Shown: positions 8,950-22,700 of the stretch, in pieces
Position numbering within the stretch: position 1 is the first letter of the stretch
Layout: every line of letters begins with the position of its first letter
Assembly: GCF_042242105.1 (NCBI RefSeq)
Contig: NC_092031.1
Location: 4,548,175-4,612,174, forward strand
Origin: Pempheris klunzingeri
Lineage: Eukaryota; Chordata; Actinopteri; Acropomatiformes; Pempheridae
Reading direction: 5' to 3'
DNA length: 64,000 nt
Notes under the pieces: generated by a model
Database searches by the model: none
What the model saw: only the letters and a program-made list of their open reading frames with translations
Told to the model about the DNA's origin: nothing
Translations under genes and position numbers: made by a program

Positions 8950-11850
8950 GTTTTTGTCACTATCTGCTGCTTGCTAGACGTTCAGATGTTGCAGTTTCAG
9001 AGCTGACATCAGTATGTGAGATCAGTCTGGTTTCCTGCAGGTGCTTCTTCCTCATTTAGTAGCATGAGCGCTATCGTTTCCCAGCCACACAAATGGAGGC
9101 ACTTTTTGGTGGGTTTGCTGTAACCAGGAAAGTTCAGTAATGTTTGGACAGGATTTTGAAATTAATTATCGGCTCTCTGGGGATATTTATCTGAACTGGC
9201 TGTGAAAAGAGGCCGTTATTCCTTATCATTTTAGCTAAAAGTACCTTCAGGCTGTGTGTAATATATGTGGTACTTTAGCTGTGGGTGTATTCTACTTTGG
9301 TTTCTTTTATTAAACTGTAGTCACTGCTGACAGGCTTTTATTCAATCCAGTAGATTTAGAAAATGATGTGCGTATATTCTCTGTAATGGTCTAGTTTACT
9401 ATGCAGCATGTTTATTTCTGCACTGAGGAAAAGTGGAAAAACAGCACTGTTAATTAAAAGGACAGCTGCAGTATAGCTGATAAAGTTCATCACCCTCATG
9501 AAGGCCCCTCTGGGCCACTTAAACTCTTCCATATTTTGCAAATGCACTTTTTAAAAAATATATTTTCAGCATAAATGTGCCTAGAGATCACCAAATTATG
9601 AGAAAAGACCGTCCTCTCTCCTTTTCTTCGGCTCTAGTTTTCAGTAAATGTGCACGAAAATCAGCTGCTTAAATTTGGCTCCCCTTATGATGTCATCAAG
9701 GGATCTGTTGATCATGTGACCTTCAGCAGGCCGACTGTCCCCACCATCGCTTTATGCACTCTGCATGTAAACAGTGTCATCCTGAGCCTTATGGGCCTCA
9801 TCATCAGGGTGTTCATGTCACACATCTCTTGCCATTTGTATGTCTCTGCAGTAGAGAAACAGGTCCAGACATTAAAGGGCATTATGTGCAATTTATACTC
9901 ATGAACTTATCACTTTATTGATCATAATTTGTTGAGAAAATCATGTCCATTGTGTCTGCACCTTACTGGAGCAGAGGCAGAATACATTTGGAGACACAGC
10001 TGATCTTTCTTCCATCCTGGAGGAAACAAAAAACATGAATGAAAGCCAATTAATTGGAGAATATTTTACAATGTAAATGAGATGTAAGTCTCATTGTTTT
10101 ATTGGTGAATACCCCACAGTAACATCTGGGCTGATGTGTTTCAGGGGTTTTTTTGGTTGCTGTGCTGTTAATCTTCGTTCATGACTGTCTGAGGAGGCAG
10201 ACTTGATGCTGAAAACCAGCTCAAACCACAACGCTACGATAAAAAACGTAGCCTACAATGAAAATGATGAATGCTTTAATTAAAATGGATGTATCACATC
10301 TCACTCAGCACCCTGTTTTACTACTTTGGAAAATCTGTGTCGAGCCCCACATTTCACCAACGGCTTCAAGAACTGAGGAAAGATCTTCATCATAAACTTG
10401 TCAATAAGGAAAATGTTCCACATTCACAGATCCTTGAGATCTCTGTTGCCGATATTTAGCTTTTTGTTTTTTCTCCTGTTTGTTTGTTGCTTGTTCTACT
10501 ATAATTGTACATATTTTCAATCCTGGTAATTTGTCTCTTATCTGGACATTATTTGGACACAAATAGACAAACTTTAACTGATTAAACATGTTTGCACCAG
10601 TATCTTTTTTTTAAATTAAAGAATAAAGTATTACTTTTTACTTACTATTATTAAGTATACTGAAATACAACAAGGTAAATATTTATTTTATTATTTATAT
10701 TAGATTCGTACATTTTTATATTTTGCTTGAACTAATTACATCAATGAAGGTAACACATCTTAGAAAGGAGCTACATTAAGTTGAAGATTCAGGTTTTTCT
10801 TTACATCAGTTTCTGATGCGCAGAAAGTTTATCGATTGATTGGCACATTAGTTGTCCAATCAGATCCTCTCCTTTAATCACAATGCAGCCAGTCGCCGTG
10901 GCCGAGGGCGGGTCTGTAGTCAGCCAGAGAAATGTCCCAGCCAGGTGAGCTGGATCATTTAGCACAACATGGACTCGAGCAGGTCAGCTGGCTGACTTTG
11001 TGTCGGGACATAGGATGAATTTAAGGGATTTAAAGAGTAACAGTTTCAGCTTCGGGCTCCTCCGGTCACTGTGTGTTGGCTGGTAGTATTTAAACGGAAC
11101 ACACGACAGGAGCTGCCTGGTTAAAAGGTAAAATATGTGGTAAGTCACCTGTTTTCTTTGTGCGTCTCTTTGGTGTCTTAAGCGAAACATCGTGCACAAA
11201 TAGTCCACGTTTGCCCCCTCAGGTGTCACATAGTGCAGCGGGATAAACACTCAGGTTTTGCAGCAAACTTGAGACGCAAATAGACGTAAATAAATCTGTG
11301 TAATGGAGACGAGCTAAATGTTAAATGTCGCAGCTTTGCGCGTTTTTTTTTTTTTAGCGTCGCCGTCCGGAGCGACGAAACGGTGCGAGACGTTTGGGGG
11401 AACCCCGAGGTGACGACATGAGGACACTCTGTTATCCCGGGTTAAGTTTAGTGACACGTAACCATGGTAACGCACCATGTGACATGTTGCATCTAAGTGG
11501 GTCAAGTCTGAGCTAAATAAACCAATTAAATCCTGTTTTCTAGCCTCACCTGCACTGACAAACAGTGTGTTTGTGTCCTGGATGTAACGTGAGGTGCAAA
11601 GACTGTTAAAATATTGGATCTTGAATTTAACACATGCCGGATATTCTCATCTATTCATCCGTCTTCTGTGAGACTCAGACAGGTGAGAGAGATGCAACAT
11701 GGGCAGGAATGGACCAAAGTGTGACTCCAGGCAGCCAAAGAGTCAACGATCATGTCACAAAGCACAAAGCATGGGTGAGTTGGATCCTCCTGCCACGTTT
11801 ATACAGACGATCACACCGCACGTGTGTGTTTGCAGTGCAGTTGTGATCTC
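8950..11850. other. Intergenic stretch between prxl2a and pdzd7
   Basis: Mostly AT-rich, with one copy of an interspersed repeat at 9600-9760 that recurs near 25.5 and 29.3 kb. GC-richer DNA with CpGs at 10890-10990 and 11330-11420 may be pdzd7 promoter or 5' UTR, but I cannot fix a start site. No coding exon recognised. Confidence 0.45.
9600..9760 (+). repeat. Interspersed repeat copy (same family as 25.5 and 29.3 kb)
   Basis: The core GGGATCTGTTGATCATGTGA, then CC, then TTCAGCAGGC, then CGACTGTCC, is found as reverse complement at 29283-29335. The flank GAAAAGACCGTCCTCTCTCC matches 25496 onward. No coding content. Confidence 0.6.
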
Positions 11851-12001
11851 CTGTGAGCATAATTCAGTCTCAGTGTGGAGGAAACGCAGTGGACGAGTCG
11901 CCTGAGGATCCTCTTCCTTCTGCTGCATGCTGCTGCAGACTCCTCCACCCGGAGCTGAGCCCCAGGTGGAGTGCGTGTGAAAGGGGACGCCGCCAGCCTC
12001 C

Positions 12002-15000
12002 ATGGCTCACTCGTCAGACCCGTCCCGCAGGGAGAAGACCCCCGGGACCCAAGGGTCACACACGGCTACACGTAACCTCTTGCGGAAGAAGGAGCAGCGT
12101 CGGCGTGGAATCCGATCCTCCTCGCCCATGGGCCGGGTCATCCTCATCAACTCTCCTGTGGATGGTAAGGAGGAGTGGTGGTGCAGCGCATGTTACAACC
12201 TGCAGTCTGCAGTCTGCTGTCTCAACTAAAGTACAGATAGTCACCAAAAAAAGTCTCTTTAAAGTACTGATTCTCAAGTGAAAGTGAAAAAGTACAGACT
12301 CTGACACGTACTCAGGGTATAAAATTAAAAAGTACATTTCCTATAGTTCTTTTAAATGAGCCCATAGATGGGGAATGTCTTGCTGCTCTGATTCTGCTCC
12401 GTCGGCCATGTTGGCTGCTTCACTTTCATCAAAACACCTGAGTTTTCAGGTATCTGAGAGCTGCAGTAAACAATGAAGTCACAAAATCAAACATCTTTTT
12501 ACGTCTCAGACTTCAGCCGCCAACTACAAATGGAGACCAGAGAGAGTAACACCTGCAAAGTACAAACATAAAATGTTTATTATCAGCTTTGGATTTTAAA
12601 TACATTTTTTACCAGCACACTATTAAACCAAGTGTGCTTCAAGCAGTATTTCAGTTGTGAGTGTGAGAATGAGGTTATTTTAAGCTTTTTATTGTATTTT
12701 TAATGCACAGGATTGTAAAGTTGAACCTGAACATAAAACCGATGCTTTACAAGCCACAAGTGTCATTTTGATCATCACAGGAGGTCCGAAGACTATTTTA
12801 ATATCTCTATCATTTAATATATTAGCGACAAAAAATTATAATAAATGAAAAAATATTTAGTCCCTCACCCCTGTAACATACCAGCTAGTCTGATAACTAA
12901 AATATTCTGTATTACTATAATAGTTATGGTACCGGAAGGTCCCCAGAGATCTGTTATCATTAATGATGCTCATTCGATTATTGACAAACCGTCCGTGTGA
13001 TGTTTGTAGGTGGGGATGACAGCGAGGACCTCCACACGATCACAGTGGATAAGAGTGTGGACGGAAAGCTCGGCTTTAGCGTGCGTGGAGGCTCCGAACA
13101 TGGCCTCAGCATCTTTGTCAGTAAGGTGGAGGACAACAGTACAGCCGGTAAACTAACGCACCACTACGATCGAGCCGCTGGTATCATGATGTCCTTTTGT
13201 AGGTGTGCTAACTGATGCTCACACTTTCTGTGTGTCTGCAGAGGAGGCAGGCCTGCTTGTAGGTGACAAACTGGTGGAGGTGAATGGTATCAGCCTGGAG
13301 AGCATCACGATGAGCAGCGCTGTGAAGGTCCTGACGGGCAACAACAGGCTCAGGATGGTGGTGAGACGTGTCGGCAAAGTCCCTGGCATCCGCTACTCCA
13401 AAGAGAAGACTACCTGGTGAGAGAGAGTTATTCCTCTTTACTCCGTTTATAATAAAGATATTAGACTCTGACTGACTGGGAAAATCTTGCAGGGTGGACT
13501 TGATACACAGGCGCATGGTGGTGGAGGAGAGCGGACGCACACCTTCGGACACCAGCTCAGGAAGCGCCCTCCAAAGGATCGTCCACCTTTACACCACCTC
13601 AGACGACTACTGCCTGGGCTTCAACATCCGTGGGGGGAAGGAGTTCGGTCTGGGCATCTACGTCTCCAAGTAGGTACCTGTGCCATGAAAAAGATCAAAT
13701 TAGTCATCAAGTAATCTCTTGGCTCCTTTTACTGAGCTGTTTATATGTCATTTCAGACTGGATCCTGGTGGTCTGGCCGAGCAGAATGGAATAAAGATGG
13801 GGGACCAGATCCTGGCGGCCAATGGCATCAGCTTTGAGGACATCAGCCACAGCAGCGCCGTGGAGGTGCTGAAGAGCCACACACATGTCATGCTGACCAT
13901 CAAGGTGAGATTGTGCAGCTGACAAGAAGAGAAGACTGTAGAAACCCTAAAAGATGATATTTTCAAAATAATTTGCACAAAAGATTATAAAATATCATCT
14001 TAAGTGGAAGGTTTATATTGTAACACAAGAGCTACGGGTTCAAAATGTTTACATGATATTTATGCTTTGCTTTCAAGAAAAGAACATGTTTGTTTAATTT
14101 TTTAACACTTTTAAGAGACAACATGACAAGAAAACAGCTGTTCAGTATTTCCAGTTGAAACAAGATGATATGGCAACTATGGTGTCAACAGAAACTACTG
14201 GTTTTGCCCCTCTGTTCAGTGGTCATAAATCATTAACTTAAATTGTTTTCCAGGAGGTAACAGTGGTCCATTTTAATAGAAAAATATCTAGAGTTCTTTG
14301 GTACATTGGTAGATTTTAATGGAAAAGGAGTGTTAATAAGAAGTGGGAGCCTAAAACGTAGAAATAAAGCAGTCTCAGTTGAATGTGGGGCTGTTTGGTG
14401 TTGAATTCAGAGTTAACGCCGGGCTGATGAGAGCGTATCACGTTCCATAAGGACTCCTTGTTATTAGAAAGAATGTTCTTTCATCACTGCCTCCCTTAGG
14501 CGACCTGACATGCATTAACTTTCTGACCTGTTTCCTACCTTTCATCTTTAACTCTCTCACACATGAAGGCCAAATACAAACTACACGAGCCGCGCCGCTG
14601 CACAGTGGACGTAGCGGCGGTTTGTGTGGCAGGGCCGACAGCTGGCACGCAGTCGTAATATTCCTCGCTCACTTTACTTGTCGGAGCTTGGGTTTCGCGC
14701 TGTGAAAAATAGCCAGGCCGTGTGCATTATTCACCAGGCAGCTGGGATCAGGTGCTGATCAAAGCTTAGACGTTTTTTTTGGTGCAAGTTTTGTTCCGGG
14801 ATCCCTCACTTTGCTCCGTGGAAACTAGAGTTAGAAAGCATCCCTACTATCAGAGGTTACTAGAAAGTCAAGAAGGGAAATGTGTTTCTCTTGGAGGTGG
14901 AAGAAGTGTATGGTTTTGGGTCTGTGCGAGCTTCTAGGGTTACTCTTTATCAAATATAGCGATCCCATAAAAGTTTCAAGGTCTCTACTGTATCTCATTT

Positions 15001-18000
15001 GCATATCTGTGGCCATATCTTCACAGGAAGCAGGACGATACCCTGCGTATAAGGAGATGGTGGCAGAATACAGGTGGCTCAATAAGCGTATGTATCTATT
15101 TGTGTTATGTGAGCCTTTGTGTTTGTGTTTTTGTCTGCATGAGGCTCTATCTGTGGATCTCTAAAGAGCACATGACACTCGGTGATAAGCTTAGATACAT
15201 TTGAGTCGGCTGATCTCTTGTTTTCCCCCTCAGTGGCCAATGGCACTCAGAAATCTTCCTCCCAGGGTTCGGACTCCAACTCTTCAGCCTCCTCTCTGTC
15301 GTCTGGGACTCCGGTCAGCTCTCTGAGCGGCCTGTCACAGGTCATGTTCCCTCCCAGCATGCCGTTTGGTTCAGACATGGTGGACGTCTGCATCTCTACT
15401 GAGGACCAGAGGTCAGGGTCAGCTTCTCTGTACACGTTTGAATTTCCCAAATTTTGGCGTTAAAATTTGAAGCAACAGTAAAAAAACTTTGTGTTTTATG
15501 AAACCTTGAACTTGGTGGTTTATTTGTGCAGGTCTGACTCGGAGCGAACAGAGACTGCTATCCAGACGGACCTCCCCTCTCAGAGGACACGCAGCCTGGG
15601 ACCAACCACTCTGCTCAGAGACACGGTGATCCGTGCAGACGAGGACCGGGGGAGGAAGGAGTCCCCCAAGACGGCCGTGCTGCTGGCTCTCAGTAAACCA
15701 AGCCGACCAATCAGCAGGTCCCAGAGCCAGGTCACCGTGGCAGGTGTGGCAAAGAGAGAGCGGCTATTAAAAGAAAAGAAAAAGCTAATTGAAAGATTTG
15801 ATAGTATAAAAGACCTACTCTTACAATCCAATCACAGAGATCAAGCAGAAGAAAGAGAGTAAGCAGAAGGGGAAGGACCCGGAGGAGAAGAGCACCCTGC
15901 AGCGCTCAAAGACCTTCGTCAACCTGCTATTCAGGGGTGGACGCAGAAGAGACACTTCCAGGGGGCGCTCCAAGTCCCTGGCCACCGACAAGGCTGGCAA
16001 AGGTCACTGCAGTTTTGTGTCCCTACAATGCATTAAAGATGTTTTATTCCCACACATGAAGTGTTGAACAGAAAGTTGGATGCTTTTTTTGAGAAGATGT
16101 TGTCACTTGCTCTGGTTGCTGTGTGGAAAACTACTGTGAAGACACAAACAGATCTCATCTCTACTAATCTAAAGGATATTAAGACAATAAGACCACATAC
16201 TGTAGGATTTAGAAATGTTACAGCGGCTCTCATTACTCTGTTTATCAAACAGTCTTTTGTGAGTAATGATGGTTTTGTGATGACGCTCAGTAACCCAACG
16301 ATTTACTGTCATTTAGTACCACAAAGGTCTAGTTTACTCTTATTAAGTCAGCTGGACTGCAAAGAGATGTTTGTGGTCCATAGACATACATCATATGACC
16401 CAAAGCTGATTCTCCCCTGTGATGTCTTCAGAGAGGCGACACGCGATGCCAAACTCTGAGATGCTGGGAGTGGTGGAGGGCATGGCCCGCAGGCTGCTGA
16501 CTGAGGAGGAGGTGGCTGCTGTGATGAAGACGTGCCGAAGGGTAAGAAGCTTTGTTCAGCGCTGCAGACAGACGGAGACGTCGTAGTTTGTAGATGTGGT
16601 AAAACCAGCCTTCAGATTTGTTTGTGTTTATTCTATTTATCACACAATTCCTTTATATCAGTTCTAAGTTTGAGTAACTATTCAAGTCATTATCAAGTGG
16701 ATGCTGAATCACTGATTTTATCGTTCCTGTCAACAGTATGTTGCAGAGCAGTCGGTGGAGAACCTGATACGCCACCTGCTGGCCGTGCTGGACAGACCTG
16801 AAAAGCTGCTGCTGCTGAGGGAAGTCAGGTAAGACGGGTGAAGACAAGAAAAGGGGACTAATTAATAGATGTTTACTCCAAAGTATTCTTTGATACAGAT
16901 ACTAAGTCGGTGATAAATATTAAGGTAAACCATGGTCTAAAATTGGGGACAATCACAGGACAGTTACAATTTAATTTAATTTCTCCATAAAGCTTTTGTA
17001 AAGCAGATGTCACTGCTAAAATATATACAGAAATACACCTTTACATGTGTGCCTGCATGTAATGAATGTGGATAAACTGGAGCCTCCACTTCACCCAGTC
17101 GTGGGTAAATCCAGCCAGAGAAACAGTAGTATTACAAACACTGCCAGAAGGGGATTAAATATTTTTCAGGATAATCCTCCCAAATCCAAATGTTTCACAA
17201 TAAGACGCAGGTGACTAATTAAAAATCTTTTGTAATCCAGCACAATGAAAATGACTGTTTTCTCTCCTTCTGTCAGGATGCTGCTTCCTCCTCGTGACCT
17301 GAGTGCGTTCAATAGCATGGTGACCCCCCTCGAAGTCGAGGCCTACGACATCCTCAAGTACCGTTCGAGTGCGTACGATCCAAGCTGAATGTCAGAACCT
17401 GTGCCAGCGTGTGCAAAAACGGCTGAATGTAACAAACATGCAACACCAATCGGCTCTGAACAGTCCTGGTTATGTTCTCTTCTCTCATCCTTTAGTTAAA
17501 ACTCCTCCTCTTCGCTCTCCTACATCTGGTCGAGCACCCAAACGCAGACTCATCACTCCCATCCCAGGTCAGTACCTTGCTAATTGTACATTTGTGTTTT
17601 TCTGTAGTTGTAGCTGAGTGTCATTGTGTTCTGAGGGAGATATCGTTCCTTTTTATTTCTGCCACGAAAGGAAAAAAAAATGTACCACTTTATAATAAGA
17701 CTACCTAATACTGACATTTAACCAAAATTTGGCGTGTCTTCATATGGTAAAGAATCAATTTTGCACATCAAATTATAGCCTATCGTATTACCAGACTCAC
17801 AGTGATGGCAGTATTATTTACCTTGACACATGCCATCAGGTTGTTATACACAGTTGTGATGTTTCCTGTTGGATCGTATCATTAATAAATGGTGATGTGT
17901 TTTATATTTCACACTAAGGTAATTTCTAAATGCTTGTAAAATGGTTCCAAAAAAATACATGAAAAATCAGACATGATAAAAAAAAAAAAGTCAAATCAAA

Positions 18001-19734
18001 ATTATGAGATTAAATAGGAATTATGACTTGTCACTTATCGTGCTTAACTTTTCATCTATTTTGTTTCTCTTCCTTGCATTAATGGACTTCCCTGCATCCC
18101 ATTCTGTGTTAAAAGTGCACAGAATATGACAAATACAACCTGTGTTTCCCCTCCAGATTACAGAGGAGGCTTTGAGCTCCACAACACTGAGGAGGTGGAG
18201 AAGGAGAGTCACCTACTGGAGGAGCTGGAGAAGCTCAGTCTGTCTGGGCCCCGGGTGTACAGGGAGAGGCCCCACACCTCCGGGTCCTTCACCCCGCTGC
18301 TGGACATACCGGTGGACGGATATAACGCAGAGTCCCGAGACAGCAGACCCCCCTCTGCCAGCGCCATGCTCCCCAACTGGCTTCTGGCCCACAGCGATGA
18401 CTCCCGCCCTCCCCTCCGAACAGACATCGGCACGATTCGCTCCGTCCACTTCGACGAGGTTTCACTGCACGCTACTTCAGAAAGAGGACGGTCCCCTTTT
18501 AGAAACGGCCACTCCAAAAGCACAAAGGAGAAAAGTGGAGACGGGGGTAAAGAAACTGTGTTCACACTGCAGAGTGCCGCCCGCAGGAGTCGGCCCTCGT
18601 TGTCGCAGGTTTTCAGTTCAAAGTCTGATCAGCACAAGGGGAGCGAACGGATGAACGGCCATCAGGCTGCAGATGAGAACGGACTCAACGGCTCCGACCC
18701 TGAACAGGAGTACCAACTGAAAACTGTCAGCATCTCAAAGACCAAACAGTCACTGGGTAAATGTTAACGTCATATAACAATACACTGTGTCAACATTTAA
18801 AGGGTTAGTCAACCAAATGTCTAACCAGCCCTCTATCAGATTTCACTAAATCCTACTAGTAGTAGTGAGTGCTGTGGACTTTAGTCAATAGTACGACTTG
18901 AGCACCCTCCAGGTTTTTAAAAGCTTATTTGAAAACAAGTTTCACTCACGCATATTTCTCCTCTTTACACATTCTTCTCTTCAGCTTTGTAGCGCTGCAA
19001 CACTCTCAAACCACTATCAATTTAACAGCCACTTTTCTTCTCTATTACAAAGCTGGGTCAAATGTGACTAGTGTTCCTGTAGGTGCACATAAATATAAAA
19101 CATGACTGACTGTTTCAGGCATCAGTATATCTGGTGGGATGGAGTCGAAGGTTCAGCCGGTGGTGAAGATCGAGAAGATCTTTCCTGGAGGAGCCGCCTC
19201 TACGTGTGAAGTGCTCAAGGTGACTCGACATTTCCTGACCAGAGACTCTGCAGGGTTCACCAAAATTAACTTAAGACTTAGATTCTAAGTGTTCGAGCAT
19301 GATGGGAAACCAGTATCATATATTATTCTATCACAGTAGTACTGCAGTACTAAATGAATGCAGCCTAAACAGTAGAGAATGGATTACTCAATTAAACTAT
19401 TTTGCCAAATCTGCATATGACAATTATAACTTGACTTAAAAAATCCAATGTAAAACTTGAATACCTTGTCTTTCAAGAAAACTAAATTCAAAGCTTTGAA
19501 CACAGTAGTGATGATTTCATGCCTGTCTGTTTGTATTTTTAATACATTTGTACTATAACTGACTTCAACTTTCTCCTCTCATGCTCACAGGCTGGATTTG
19601 AGTTGGTGTCCGTGGACGGAGCCTCCCTGCACGGAGTTACCCATCAGCACGCTGTCGACATCATCCGAAAAGCCTTCAGCAACAAGGCCAAAGACCCCAT
19701 GGTGTTTGTGGTCAAAGTCCCCAAAAACCTTTGA
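12002..19734 (+). CDS. pdzd7: PDZ domain-containing protein 7
   Basis: Sixteen coding exons: 12002-12164, 13010-13147, 13242-13416, 13493-13669, 13757-13904, 15027-15087, 15234-15411, 15532-15743, 15838-16002, 16432-16541, 16737-16828, 17277-17368, 17496-17567, 18157-18756, 19119-19219 and 19591-19734. They sum to 2628 nt (875 aa) with all phases consistent. PDZ1 is about residues 62-145 (LGFSVRGG loop) and PDZ2 about 182-267 (LGFNIRGG). A harmonin-N-like helical domain follows at about 475-570 ([28 protein letters not shown]). PDZ3 is about 785-870 (LGISISGG). Between them lie Ser-rich linkers with [19 protein letters not shown]7 scaffolds the Usher type 2 complex (usherin, ADGRV1, whirlin) at stereocilia ankle links and is a deafness gene. 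The start is the first ATG of an exon with a good match to the PDZD7 N-terminus ([26 protein letters not shown]). A possible polyadenylation signal is at 20407-20412. It converges with lzts2, as in human 10q24. Confidence 0.96.
13905..15026 (+). other. pdzd7 intron 5 without recognised gene
   Basis: A 1.1-kb intron between the PDZ2 exon and the [10 protein letters not shown] exon. I see only unremarkable AT-rich sequence with a CpG-rich patch at 14580-14650. Short ORFs have no recognisable domain. Confidence 0.5.
16003..16431 (+). other. pdzd7 intron 9, partly repeat-like
   Basis: A 132-codon open frame overlaps this intron but matches no domain. Positions 16195-16215 carry a short GTAGGATTTAG motif that I recognise from dispersed fish repeats, so the intron may hold a decayed repeat copy. 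Confidence 0.35.
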
Positions 19735-22700
19735 AAAAAGGGACTTGAGAGACACGTGGTGAATTTAGAAAACTGTCCGTAAGAAAAGCTGCTTTTGGGA
19801 CAAACAGAGACTTGAAGTCCAAACACGCTGATGCGCTCTGAGGTCAGGTATGTAATTTTGCCATTAATGTTTAAGTTTAAATGATGACAATGGACACCGG
19901 TGACTGTCGCTGAGCTGGTCACAGGACTTCAGAGGGATTAAACAAATGGATGACTACATGAGGAAAACACAAAGTTGACATGGATGCAGCAAAAGTCATT
20001 TGCAGTAAATGACAAAAATGGTGCTCCTGATGCCTTTAAGTCACTTTTATCACAACCCAGGAGCCAACGTAGGAGTTTACATACACACAAAAACAATATG
20101 GCTGGATGGATCACGGATCAGGAACGTATGTCTCTGCTTCTGAATTTTTAAATGTGAAGGAAGCTGCAAAGTGTAACCTGAGTGCCTTTTGAAAGCCAAG
20201 TGGATAGAACATATAGAGCTCTGACTCCTGCTGTTAAGTTGGCTAGAAGTCTAAACGTCGACCTGCAGAGGGCAGACGTGAGCCGTTTGGAGACATTTCT
20301 GATCTGTTGAGCCGCTTTATGAGAAATATTCTGAATCGCCCCGCATGCCACACCAAACCACAAACCTTAAAACGTCGCTTAAATGTGAAAAAGATCAGTA
20401 CTGTAGAATAAACAATCCAGGTTGCCATTGGACAGAGTTACAAACTAAAACTGTCTTATTTCTGCAAAAACTCTGTGTTACGAAGACAAAATCATGATAT
20501 CACATTGGAGTGACTATAATTTGGTGCAATAATACAGTTAAGGGAGAAATAACATCTGTTGTGAGACTTGTATGAAGTTAGACAAATCTATGTACTGCAC
20601 ACAGCTATTAAACGTTGTCTTTTTTAATTAAAAACATAGTAGGTTTGTTCAAGAAATGTACAGCATGAAAATATACATTTAATGTCTTCATACAAAGATC
20701 GTGGATTATAAAATTATACTGAGGAACCAGAACAAACATCCACACAAACATCAATATACAGGCGTTGTATCTGTGGGGGCAAAATATAATGTGCGACATT
20801 GCTTTGGTCTATTCACAGTGGATATGTTTTTAATTTTGAGTTGGACAGACATCTGTGGAAGAAAACTATGATTTATCGGGATTATTTACAGAGGATGATA
20901 ATTCAATTAGCAGTGATGGAGGAACACAAAATGGTGTCTTGGCTGTATTGTACAAGGAAGTAAATACACAGAAGAAGAAGAAGAAGAAGATCCTGTACTG
21001 TTAAGGTTGGTGGAAAAACAGTCACGCCATGGTCAACACAGTTTACACCACAACACCCAGTCAGTGCATGAGTTCCCTTCAGTGATGTAAAGATCTTAGT
21101 AACACATCACCCGCACACAGGCATCAGTCTTTTACCAGAAAGTAGTAATATTTTCTCTAATTATAATGTACAAGAGCTATCCGGGGTGTGCTTTAGAACT
21201 TAGTACTTTAGGATCCCTACAAAGATAAACCTGTGAGATTGTTTTTGCTTAACTCGAAATGTGGTTTTATCACACTATTCAAACCCGCCAGACTCCATTG
21301 AAAAAAATGAGAATTTTACTTCACAGAGCACTGGAGTGGCTGGTCTACCACTGCCCCAATTGGTAAGTTTGTGTTATTATTGTTAGAACAATAATGTTAT
21401 TATTGTTGGACCCAGTTAACACTTAAAAACATCAAATTCATACAACAACTCAAACTAACTGAGACAGTGGTAGGCCAGCCATGTAAAATCACTGGTTTTG
21501 TCAATGGAGTCTGGCTTTGAAACAAGAAATCCAATCGTTGTTTCTGGTTATAAAAAAAAGACCTTACAGGTTTCCCTCTGTAGGGGTCCTTTCTGTAATG
21601 TTGTCACACACTTCAAATAACAATCTGAGCACGTTTAGTGGACATACTGATCTGGCACAGTTGCCCTGAATGGATACATTACAGCCATTTTAGCCCGTTC
21701 ACTTGGCATTTTTGGCTGCCGAAGTGATCTACTGGACAAATTCCACAACTTTTTGAACCAAAACTATGTAAAACTGCGCCCAAATTTAAGAGGGGGTGGA
21801 AGAGTTATCCTTGAATTCAGTGTCTCTCTTCAGTATAACAAACGTACATACAAGTAAAGTATTAGCTGACTCATAATTAGGTGTCTGTTACTGAGACTGA
21901 CTTTAAGACCGCAGGAATGGGTGATATGAGGATATACTGTACACCAAGACACTATAAATTTCCCAACCATGTTAGATGTTGTCATAGGGTTTATATCACA
22001 ATCCCTCCAAAATCTGAGTTTCCTGTCCAGGTCAAAAAAACTGGTTCTTAACTCCTCACAGGACTCGCAGCTCTATTTATCTCCCTTTTAACATGTCTAC
22101 TTTGTTAATCAGTGCAACGTTTCAAGTCCAAATCAGATCTTGTTCTGTCTCTTTACCTGACAAAGAGCCTGTTTGTGCTTCAAACATTCTAGGTTTTCTA
22201 ACATTACTAAGATTTGATTGGATTTTTGCATTAATGTGATTAAGTACCTTCATTTCTTGCATATTTAATTTGCTGGATTAGGGAAAAAAAAACGACATTG
22301 ACTCGGCTTTATAAATATCCTTTTAAACAGTTTCCCAATGGACGTTTTCACAGAAGGAACTTTAACATGTCACTGCAGGAGAAGCAGAGGTGTAAATAAT
22401 TGAATTAATGATGGCCGGATTCCATTTAACTGCTTCGGTTTCAGGTTCCTGATCTGGGTTTTGGGCAGGTGTGGACCTTTGCTTGTCGTAAGAGGAAAAG
22501 CTCAAGTGAAACACCGTTCATTAACGGAGGCTCGGTTCCAGTAAGTGTCACATTAAACCATGACAGTGAGCCAGTAAGCACAATACCGGGGCCCTGGAAT
22601 TGAGTCTCTTTGTATTCCTGTATTATTAATTAAACCCATGCTTCTCCCGCTATGACATGTCAAAATGTCTGCTGTGATTTTCCTGAACATTTACAACATC

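Noticed and set aside
18209-18565. 118-codon minus-strand ORF
   Set aside because: It is the antisense shadow of the large pdzd7 exon 18157-18756.
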